A stretch of 9,712 nucleotides of DNA from Methanobacteriota archaeon (lineage in GTDB: Archaea > Nanobdellota > Nanobdellia > Woesearchaeales > SM23-78), in assembly GCA_030637925.1 (NCBI GenBank), contig DAOWFR010000029.1, positions 1 to 9,712 on the forward strand, written 5' to 3'. The translations under genes were made by a program, and so were the position numbers. Shown one piece after another: positions 4,439 to 9,712 of this stretch. The notes beneath the pieces are model-generated. The model was not told where the DNA came from and made no database searches. It saw nothing but the letters and a program-made list of their open reading frames with translations. How positions within the stretch are numbered: position 1 is the stretch's first letter; each line of letters opens with the position of its first letter.

Positions 4439-6601
4439 CTTCTTGCTGGATCTTGTTCCCCATGAAAAATGAGATTTAAATAATAGTTTGAATATAACCT
4501 CTGTTCTTATTACAAACAAGAATAAAAGATAATAAGGAAATAGCAGGAATAATTTTAGGCTCCACTTTTTTGTAATTAACAGATATATAAGCCCAATTAC
4601 TGTGTTAAAGATAATAACAAATAATATTACATTAGCCAAGTGCAGTAATTTATTCTGCGACAGTACAAAGGATACAATAAAAGTCAGGGTTAGAAATATA
4701 ATAAATAAGAATGAAGCAAAACATAATAAAGTACTCATTCCATAAAACCCGTTTTTCTTCCACACAGCTTTATTCCTCAGAGATTCATACACTATGCCTC
4801 CAAACCATCTCAGGCGTTGTTTTCTTAATATCCCTAAATTCGTAGGAGGGTGGGTGTAAGATTTAGTCTTTGAGATTTCTATTTTCTTATTATACCTGTT
4901 CAAAGCCAAGCCGATTTTAAAGTCATCTACAATGCTGTTGCTGAAATTCGCGTTTTTCAAAAATGATTTCTTCACTATGCAAAAAGGCCCTGGTATTGAG
5001 ATTGGATTGTTGTATGCTGACTGAGTGGTTCTTAATATTGTCTGGTCAAAATCATACTCAACTGCCTGCATCTTTGATAACAGATTTGTCTCGTAGGGAA
5101 CAACAAACCCAATGAGTGATATACTGCCATTCATATTAACAACTATTTCTTTCAAAGCATTCTTTTCAAAGTAGGAATCAGAATCTGTTAATAATACATA
5201 ATCTGCTTTTGCATGTTTTATTCCGGTTTTCAATGCCTTGGATTTGCCTAGGTTCTTAGCATGCCTAACAATTTTTATGCGTATCCTGCCTTTATACCAT
5301 TTAATAAACCTTTTAACTTCTTTTACAGAATTATCCTTTGAGCAATCATCCACTATTATTATTTCTTTTATTTTTAGGTCAGAGGTTTCAAAGGCCTTAA
5401 TGTTTTTCTTGAGCACATCAAAAATAATTTTTTCTTCATTATACATAGGCAAGATCACTGCTGTTGCTTTAATTGGTTTTTTATTATTACCATTATTAAT
5501 CTTTCTAGGCTGGTTTTTAAAAATAGCAAAACTAATAAGATAAAACAAGTATAGTGGCAATAAGGTCATGATGGTTATTATTGAGAAGGTTTTAGAGAGT
5601 ATGACTAAACCACGGTCTCCTTTATAAATCCTTTCTGCAACAGGTATTATTGCAAACACCAACTCACATCCTTTTTCTTTACAGAAACTATTTGCTATTC
5701 TAATTCGTTTAATCTGGTCTTCTGTCCTGACTTCATCACTTGCTTTTTTTGATGAGAATATATTAACAGTTATAAATGATAAACTTTTTTCAAAAAAGGA
5801 ACTATTTCCATAAATTTTAGAGCCATAGCCCTCTACAAAATTTGCATTCACATCATCAATTCTTAATATAGAAATATTATCTTCTAATGCAAATATCTCT
5901 GAAAGCCATTCATAAGTAATATCATCTTGAATGTGAATAACTGCCATTTTATCTCTTTCATAGTAGGTTTGGTTAAATGAAACATTTTCAGTCACAAACT
6001 TCATATTGTACCTTACAATATTCAGGACAATCCCATCTGAAAGGTTGTGTCTGGTAGTAGTGTTTGTGGTTTCTAGTAGATAAGTTATGGTTTCATTTTT
6101 CAAAATAACATATGGTTTTTCATTAAAGTCAGTCTCTGCGAAATTAACATAGCCTTGTGAGAAATTCACTATTCTTGGTTTGTAAGAATTGTTGTAATCC
6201 TCATGCTCATAGAAATCAAATTTTGATCTTAAAACAGGCACAGGAATATTCTTAGCAACTTCTGCTTCTAAAGGAGGAGTATAGTAGGATATATTCAGAC
6301 CAGCATTCTTAAGAATCTCATATCCTTTAAGAATCTCTTCCTGCATTATATTGGCTGTATGCCCATACCCATGTTGTGATAAAAACACATGACTTTCTTG
6401 AGAAACATTCTTTAGCTCATTTACTAATTCTTCTGGGATTGATGTTTCAACTTGTAATTTATTAAAAGGGATTATTGAAAAGCTGGGGATACGTGCAAAA
6501 AAAATAGATGCGATTAGTGAAATAATGATTGAAACACCTATTACCCCCCAGAATACTACTTTCTTATGTTTATACCACAGAGAATGCCTCGACTTCACCA
6601 C
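4427..6601 (-). CDS. Membrane fusion: DUF2334/NodB-like deacetylase (permuted) plus processive-type GT2 glycosyltransferase
   Basis: 724 residues from the GTG at 6601. TM1 (about 15-36); an outer domain with HGYGH (77-81), PP (109-110), HIQDD (223-227), RIDDV (247-251) and FAIIPV (316-321); TM2 (332-361); a GT2 domain with VDDCS (D418/D419), DSDS (473-476), GPF (538-540), VDD (558-560) and QRLRW (595-599); three C-terminal TMs (623-709). QxxRW and DxD are marks of processive synthases such as chitin, hyaluronan and poly-GlcNAc enzymes. The outer motifs are those of DUF2334 deacetylases (D250, H77, H81 as metal ligands) but in permuted order. A role in making and trimming an envelope glycan is likely; the sugar is unknown. 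Starts: the frame is open to a TTG at 6718 and an ATG at 6658; I prefer GTG 6601 or 6598 because the best TATA box (6625-6638) lies just before it. It diverges from the regulator. Confidence 0.85.
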   Translation of the reverse strand: MVKSRHSLWYKHKKVVFWGVIGVSIIISLIASIFFARIPSFSIIPFNKLQVETSIPEELVNELKNVSQESHVFLSQHGYGHTANIMQEEILKGYEILKNAGLNISYYTPPLEAEVAKNIPVPVLRSKFDFYEHEDYNNSYKPRIVNFSQGYVNFAETDFNEKPYVILKNETITYLLETTNTTTRHNLSDGIVLNIVRYNMKFVTENVSFNQTYYERDKMAVIHIQDDITYEWLSEIFALEDNISILRIDDVNANFVEGYGSKIYGNSSFFEKSLSFITVNIFSSKKASDEVRTEDQIKRIRIANSFCKEKGCELVFAIIPVAERIYKGDRGLVILSKTFSIITIMTLLPLYLFYLISFAIFKNQPRKINNGNNKKPIKATAVILPMYNEEKIIFDVLKKNIKAFETSDLKIKEIIIVDDCSKDNSVKEVKRFIKWYKGRIRIKIVRHAKNLGKSKALKTGIKHAKADYVLLTDSDSYFEKNALKEIVVNMNGSISLIGFVVPYETNLLSKMQAVEYDFDQTILRTTQSAYNNPISIPGPFCIVKKSFLKNANFSNSIVDDFKIGLALNRYNKKIEISKTKSYTHPPTNLGILRKQRLRWFGGIVYESLRNKAVWKKNGFYGMSTLLCFASFLFIIFLTLTFIVSFVLSQNKLLHLANVILFVIIFNTVIGLIYLLITKKWSLKLFLLFPYYLLFLFVIRTEVIFKLLFKSHFSWGTRSSKKSYI

Positions 6602-6621
6602 CCCCTGGCTGAGAATCATCA

Positions 6622-6649
6622 ATACAATATTTAAATGTTTTGATTGTAT
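6622..6649 (-). promoter_or_regulatory. Promoter of the GT2 fusion with a dyad across the TATA box
   Basis: ACATTTAAATATTG (6625-6638, minus) is the best TATA-like box, placing the RNA start close to the GTG at 6601/6598. It is framed by a perfect 7-bp inverted repeat, ATACAAT (6622-6628) and ATTGTAT (6643-6649), whose arm centres are 21 bp apart, two helical turns. A dimeric repressor, for instance the divergent winged-helix protein, could bind here (inference). Confidence 0.4.
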
Positions 6650-6716
6650 CTTTTCCATAGTGATAACAGAATGTGTTTTATTTATTACTAACTCAGGACA
6701 AAAACATTCTAAAGAC

Positions 6717-6754
6717 AAACTTTATTAATCAGAAAAAAACCACTATATCATAAC
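6717..6754 (+). promoter_or_regulatory. Promoter of the winged-helix regulator (leaderless)
   Basis: AAACTTTATTAATCAGAA followed by an A-rich stretch. The TATTAA core lies about 30 nt before the ATG and no Shine-Dalgarno is present, which suggests a leaderless transcript. The same sequence recurs at 3730-3764. Confidence 0.5.
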
Positions 6755-7159
6755 ATGCGCTTCACCAAGATAACCATTATAAGAAGCACCAAGCCAGAAA
6801 AAAAGGATATTAACCAGGAACTCCAGTGGTTTGGCGGCACCCTGGGATTATTTAATCTCAGGGACAAGGATAAGTCCTGCTTCAGGATTTTCATAACCCT
6901 TCTTAAAAGCTTAAAAGAAAACCAAAAACTAACCAGTGATGAGATAGCCATAAGAACAAGACTAAGCAGAGGCACAGTAATACATCATCTTAACAAATTA
7001 ATGAGTTCAGGCATTGTTGTAAATGAGCGTAATAAGTATATTCTAAGAATGGACAGCCTGGAAGAAATGGTTGAGCACATAAAAAGAGATGCTGATGAAG
7101 CCTGGGACAAGCTCAGAGAAGTAGCCAAGGATATTGATGAGAAGCTGGGGTTGAAGTAA
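6755..7159 (+). CDS. Winged helix-turn-helix transcriptional regulator (ArsR/MarR-like)
   Basis: 134 residues, a small cytoplasmic DNA-binding protein. A conserved-looking N-terminal segment (DINQELQWFGG, 18-28; GLFNLRDKDKSC) is followed by helices, the LTSDEIAIRTRLSRGTVIHHLNKLM helix-turn-helix (about 59-83, recognition helix from S71) and a wing (GIVVNERNKYILR, 86-98). A charged C-terminal helix (100-131) ends in AKDIDEKLGL and probably makes the dimer. I recall similar proteins being common in DPANN archaea, but no target is known to me. The ATG has no ribosome site and sits about 30 nt after a TATA box. It diverges from the GT2 fusion gene, so that gene and itself are natural targets (inference). 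Its promoter and first 13 codons are copied at 3730-3803. Confidence 0.8.
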   Translation: MRFTKITIIRSTKPEKKDINQELQWFGGTLGLFNLRDKDKSCFRIFITLLKSLKENQKLTSDEIAIRTRLSRGTVIHHLNKLMSSGIVVNERNKYILRMDSLEEMVEHIKRDADEAWDKLREVAKDIDEKLGLK

Positions 7160-7221
7160 AAAACAAAAATAAAACATTTTTGAATCTTAATCAAAGATTA
7201 AGAAAATAAAAAAAATAAAAA
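7160..7221. terminator. Bidirectional terminator between converging genes
   Basis: Contains a perfect 8-bp stem with a 3-nt loop: TCTTAATC (7185-7192), AAA, GATTAAGA (7196-7203). On the minus strand the DUF5652-like gene ends in T5/T8/T4 runs just before the stem; on the plus strand the regulator gene ends in an A/T-rich stretch. Confidence 0.5.
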
Positions 7222-7500
7222 TTATTTCTTTTTCTTCCTAACAACCTTTTTAGCAGGCTTAGCCTTCTCCTTAATCACAACAGGCATCGCTATATTCTTA
7301 TTCCTCTGAAAGAATGCCAGATATATTATCTCAAGGATTCCAAGAGTGTTAATAAGGAACAACACAATAAACCATGCAATCTGATTATTCTTAGCACTCC
7401 TCCAAAGAGCAATACCAGTCCATATCATGGTCCAAACCATTGCTATTATTAAAACAACAAGGCCTGCTGCTGGTAAAGCCACATTTACAGGTTCAACCAT
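7222..7500 (-). CDS. Small membrane protein, DUF5652-like
   Basis: 92 residues with two transmembrane helices (about 10-32 and 40-64). The second carries NTLGILEIIYLAFF, and the link between the helices is ALWRSAKNNQIAWF; both fit DUF5652 as I remember it. The tail (66-92) is strongly basic, ending in VRKKKK, and should lie in the cytoplasm. Function unknown. GAGGGTGAT (7504-7512) is a good archaeal ribosome site, and a TATA-like box lies at 7537-7548. It converges with the regulator and follows another small membrane protein on the same strand, 77 bp apart, so it probably has its own promoter. Confidence 0.7.
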   Translation of the reverse strand: MVEPVNVALPAAGLVVLIIAMVWTMIWTGIALWRSAKNNQIAWFIVLFLINTLGILEIIYLAFFQRNKNIAMPVVIKEKAKPAKKVVRKKKK

Positions 7501-7503
7501 TTT

Positions 7504-7548
7504 ATCACCCTCTAGTTTTTTTACTAAAACTTTTATTAATAATATATT
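7504..7548 (-). promoter_or_regulatory. Promoter and Shine-Dalgarno of the DUF5652-like gene
   Basis: On the minus strand an AATATATTATTAATAA stretch (about 7533-7548) acts as a candidate TATA box. GAGGGTGAT (7504-7512) then precedes the ATG and matches the archaeal anti-Shine-Dalgarno well. Confidence 0.45.
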
Positions 7549-7577
7549 CTGAATTAGAAGTTTAAAAATTTTACTAT

Positions 7578-7976
7578 TTATATAAACATCTTGCTCTTGG
7601 CACTCAGAATAAGCAAAGCACTCACAATAACCAAGGGCAGGGTTATGGCTCCTATCACATTCTCCTGGATATAAACAAAGCCCATGACAGTATATATTAA
7701 GGTCAAAACAGCAAACACCAAGCTTGCTCTTCTAGGCTTGTTCCAAGTAAGAATAATTGCTATTATGATTATTAATCCTGGTAAAAAAGCTCCTAAGAAA
7801 TTACATACACTAAAACCTGGCTTTAAGTCAAATAACATGGTTAAGAAGAATAACCCTACAATTAGTGCAAGAACACGAGGAGCATAGTACAAAGCACTAT
7901 GAACGTGCTTCTTATGTTTTTTCTTCATCTTAACAACCAAGTATTCTCCAAGAAAGCTTGGAGTGACTAAGCTCAC
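7578..7976 (-). CDS. Small four-helix membrane protein (DUF7670-like)
   Basis: Up to 132 residues with four hydrophobic helices (about 34-50, 57-77, 84-102 and 107-125) and a basic, His/Lys-rich start (MKKKHKKHVHS). The pattern PRVLALIVGLFFLTMLFD, then a helix with FLPG, then TWNKPRRASLVFAVLTLIY, recalls the DUF7670 family of small membrane proteins; this is from memory and not certain. Function unknown. Two starts are possible. GTG at 7976 lies inside GGGGTGA, has little room for a ribosome site and would add 16 residues. ATG at 7928 gives a typical lysine-rich N-terminus of 116 residues, but then a 7-bp hairpin lies in the leader. I slightly favour the ATG. Confidence 0.65.
   Translation of the reverse strand: MSLVTPSFLGEYLVVKMKKKHKKHVHSALYYAPRVLALIVGLFFLTMLFDLKPGFSVCNFLGAFLPGLIIIIAIILTWNKPRRASLVFAVLTLIYTVMGFVYIQENVIGAITLPLVIVSALLILSAKSKMFI
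7946..7963 (-). repeat. Perfect hairpin near the start of the four-helix membrane protein gene
   Basis: CTCCAAG (7946-7952) and CTTGGAG (7957-7963) pair perfectly across a 4-nt loop. The stem lies 17 nt before the ATG at 7928 and 10 nt after the GTG at 7976, and its GGAG could hold or hide a ribosome site. Confidence 0.45.
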
Positions 7977-8023
7977 CCCTTTTTTGGAATAATTAATTAA
8001 AATTTTGATTTATGTACTGTATT

Positions 8024-8042
8024 CAAATATAAATTACTTTCG
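8024..8042 (-). promoter_or_regulatory. Candidate promoter of the four-helix membrane protein gene
   Basis: The minus strand reads CGAAAGTAATTTATATTTG: a BRE-like CGAAAG followed by TTTATATT, the best match to an archaeal TATA box in the window. The RNA start would fall near 8004. Confidence 0.5.
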
Positions 8043-8060
8043 ATTTTTAACTCCTAAGAA

Positions 8061-8094
8061 AGATAAAAAAATTAAGAAAAAAAGATTAATAAAA
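8061..8094 (-). terminator. T-rich terminator after the PGF-pre-PGF protein gene
   Basis: Right after the stop at 8098 the minus strand has repeated T4-T7 runs, as expected for archaeal termination. Confidence 0.45.
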
Positions 8095-8097
8095 GGC

Positions 8098-9712
8098 TTA
8101 TTCATGTTTATGCTCTCTGTGTTCACTATGCTCATGCGCAGGCTTATGATGGTGCTCAGATTTATGGTGCTCATGCGCAGCCTTCTCATACTTTTTTTCA
8201 TACTCCTCAAGCACAGCTGGCTTTTTCTTCCTAGTAATAGCTAGGATTATCAGTACAATTAGTATGAACATTGCTATTACTATCAGAATTGTTCCAAGAG
8301 CGCTTGGCTTCTTCTTCTCTTCTACTACTTCATTAACAGGAGGTGCTTCTTCCTCTGCTAAGATTATTGCTGGTTTCTCTTCCTCAGGAGGCTCTTCTGT
8401 TACAACTTCTTCCTCCTCAACTTCTTCTTCAACAGGCTCTTCAGGTGCTTTTGTACCAATAGCAAAGTAGCTGAACCTAGGAGAATCTGCTTCAAAAGTA
8501 ACCTGAGTAGTTCCTGTGCTAACTATCCTAGTAGGCAGGTCAACCCATTTACCATCAACAAACCTTTTAAGCACAATATCCTCTGCTTTCACATTATTGC
8601 TTAAGAGCCAGCCTTGGGTCACAATGAACTTAATCTTAATCTTGCCTTCAAAGTTAATATTGGTTACTGCAATCTCCAGATACCTGAAAACCTTTCCATC
8701 ACCACTAATCTCTATTGTTGCTGCTGGCCTCTCAGATAATTTCTCAATATTTATCTTAGCATTACTAGTAGAATTTTTTGTTTTAAAAGAAACATCCTTA
8801 ACACCAAAGTCATCAGTGCTTATACTCATACTATTCTCTCCTTTCTCAATGGTAGTCCATGTTTTTGAAGTAGACGGATTAGTACTTGCACTTCCACCTC
8901 CGCCACCACCACCAGTAGTGGTGGTGGTTGTTACTGTTACTGATATGCCTCCTGTAGAATTAGATGTTGTCATATTGTTTCCTGTAGTATCTCTACAGGA
9001 TATGTAATAAGGACCTATGGTTGTTGATGAGGTATAACCTATTGTGAATGCATGGGAAGTTGTATCATTTCCACTCATTGAAGTAGCTCCGGAAGTATTT
9101 GTGGCATTAAATGCTGAGGATTTATACCAGCAAGTAGCATTCTCATTTGTGGTTGTTGTGATTGTTGCTGTTCCTGAACTTGTTGTTGAGGAAGTGCCTG
9201 ATGTTGAGATTGCTGTTATTGTCGGAGCAGTAGCATCAATATTAATGGTGTCAGTAACAGCTGTGCTGTTAGTATTGCCTGTGTTATCTTTTACCCATAA
9301 GTAAAGAGTCCTGTTTCCTGTGGTGCTGTTGAATGTGTAATTCGTGGGTGCTGTTGTTGTCCACCTTCCATCGCCAACACCAGGTATGGTACTGTCTGTT
9401 TCATTAAGCAAATAGTAGATTGTTGTGCCTGAAGGAGTATCAGTAACTGCGCCTATAGTAACATTCACTGTAGCACTATCACTATATGACTCGTTACCTG
9501 TGCTAGCATCAATTATTGCAAGGGTTGGTAGTGTTGGAGCAGTTGCATCAACATTAATAGTCCTGGTGCTGCTCTTAGTAGTCTGCAATTCATCACTGCA
9601 GTTAATCCACCAAACATAATTAACATTCTCAGTTAGAGCAGGACTAGCAGTAATCGTAGTCTGAGTATCATTCAAAACACTAGCATTAGCACCCTTAGAA
9701 CTGGCATTAATA
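8098..9712 (-). CDS. PGF-pre-PGF domain surface protein with Ig-like repeats, C-terminal part (cut by right edge)
   Basis: 538 codons, open to the edge; the true N-terminus is missing, and the TTG at 9675 is only an internal codon. Counting from that TTG: Ig-like repeats marked by NCSD...INVDATAPT (25-48), WVKDNTGN...INIDATAPT (127-152) and CWYK...YISCRDTTGN (182-233); a Thr tract and seven Gly (249-261); a PGF-pre-PGF domain (about 273-407, with GKVFRYLEI, GWLLSNNVKAEDIVLKRF and RFSYFAIG); a Glu/Pro stalk (410-454); one TM helix (460-480); an RKKK stop-transfer; a His-rich tail (11 His in 501-524). About 18 N-x-S/T sequons lie in the outer part. So it is anchored with its bulk outside and the His tail inside. 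Likely a cell-surface or adhesion protein, heavily N-glycosylated by the AglB encoded nearby (inference). Confidence 0.85.
   Translation of the reverse strand, partial: INASSKGANASVLNDTQTTITASPALTENVNYVWWINCSDELQTTKSSTRTINVDATAPTLPTLAIIDASTGNESYSDSATVNVTIGAVTDTPSGTTIYYLLNETDSTIPGVGDGRWTTTAPTNYTFNSTTGNRTLYLWVKDNTGNTNSTAVTDTINIDATAPTITAISTSGTSSTTSSGTATITTTTNENATCWYKSSAFNATNTSGATSMSGNDTTSHAFTIGYTSSTTIGPYYISCRDTTGNNMTTSNSTGGISVTVTTTTTTGGGGGGGSASTNPSTSKTWTTIEKGENSMSISTDDFGVKDVSFKTKNSTSNAKINIEKLSERPAATIEISGDGKVFRYLEIAVTNINFEGKIKIKFIVTQGWLLSNNVKAEDIVLKRFVDGKWVDLPTRIVSTGTTQVTFEADSPRFSYFAIGTKAPEEPVEEEVEEEEVVTEEPPEEEKPAIILAEEEAPPVNEVVEEKKKPSALGTILIVIAMFILIVLIILAITRKKKPAVLEEYEKKYEKAAHEHHKSEHHHKPAHEHSEHREHKHE
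8903..8927. repeat. Perfect GC-rich hairpin at the Thr/Gly tract of the surface protein gene
   Basis: CCACCACCAC (8903-8912) and GTGGTGGTGG (8918-8927) pair fully across a 5-nt loop, where Thr codons meet Gly codons. The triplet-rich arms stand out in AT-rich DNA. Confidence 0.6.

Noticed and set aside
6659..6718. TTG at 6718 as start of the GT2 fusion
   Set aside because: It would overlap the regulator promoter, has no ribosome site, and lies upstream of the best TATA box at 6625-6638; the extra residues look unlike a membrane protein N-terminus.
6748..7194. Minus-strand ORFs opposite the winged-helix gene
   Set aside because: The plus-strand reading shows a coherent helix-turn-helix protein; the antisense frames have no family resemblance or promoter.
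8516..9304. Plus-strand ORFs opposite the PGF-pre-PGF gene
   Set aside because: They are antisense shadows: valine- and proline-rich translations produced by Thr, Gly and Asn codons of the real gene, with no start signals.
8098..9675. Surface protein as a complete gene starting at the TTG at 9675
   Set aside because: The frame stays open to the window edge and upstream codons continue the same Ser/Asn/Ala-rich style; there is no signal peptide after the TTG.

Overview
The window looks like archaeal DNA, probably a DPANN-type archaeon (Woesearchaeota/Pacearchaeota-like). Support: an archaeal STT3/AglB oligosaccharyltransferase, a PGF-pre-PGF domain surface protein, a winged-helix regulator of a type I recall from these lineages, AT-rich TATA/BRE-like promoters, oligo-T terminators, and a mix of GGAGG ribosome sites and apparently leaderless starts. 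The lineage is inference; no rRNA or tRNA gene is visible.

Layout. 1-1038 (-): N-terminal part of STT3/AglB, cut by the left edge. 1189-3391 (-): two adjacent secreted proteins, one cysteine-rich with 12-residue GGD repeats, one very acidic and lysine-free after its signal peptide. 3417-3764: a gene-free stretch with an inverted-repeat leader, a diverged direct repeat, and a promoter that is a near copy of the one at 6717-6757. 3765-4388 (+): a 15-codon mini-ORF and then a lipoprotein with a 3D (three-aspartate) domain. 4427-6601 (-): a large membrane enzyme with a DUF2334/NodB-like deacetylase domain, apparently circularly permuted, on the outside and a processive-type GT2 glycosyltransferase inside. 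6755-7159 (+): the winged-helix regulator, divergent from the glycosyltransferase. 7222-7500 and 7578-7976 (-): two small membrane proteins (DUF5652-like and a four-helix protein). 8098-9712 (-): C-terminal part of a large PGF-pre-PGF surface protein cut by the right edge.

Common theme: the cell envelope. The window encodes an N-glycosylation transferase, a likely glycan synthase/deacetylase, and several secreted or membrane-anchored proteins. Two of these, the glycosyltransferase ectodomain and the PGF-pre-PGF protein, are dense in N-x-S/T sequons. The most unusual observations are the permuted motif order in the deacetylase-GT2 fusion, the duplicated promoter plus first codons of the regulator gene in front of the 3D lipoprotein, and a 3D domain in a genome that otherwise looks archaeal.
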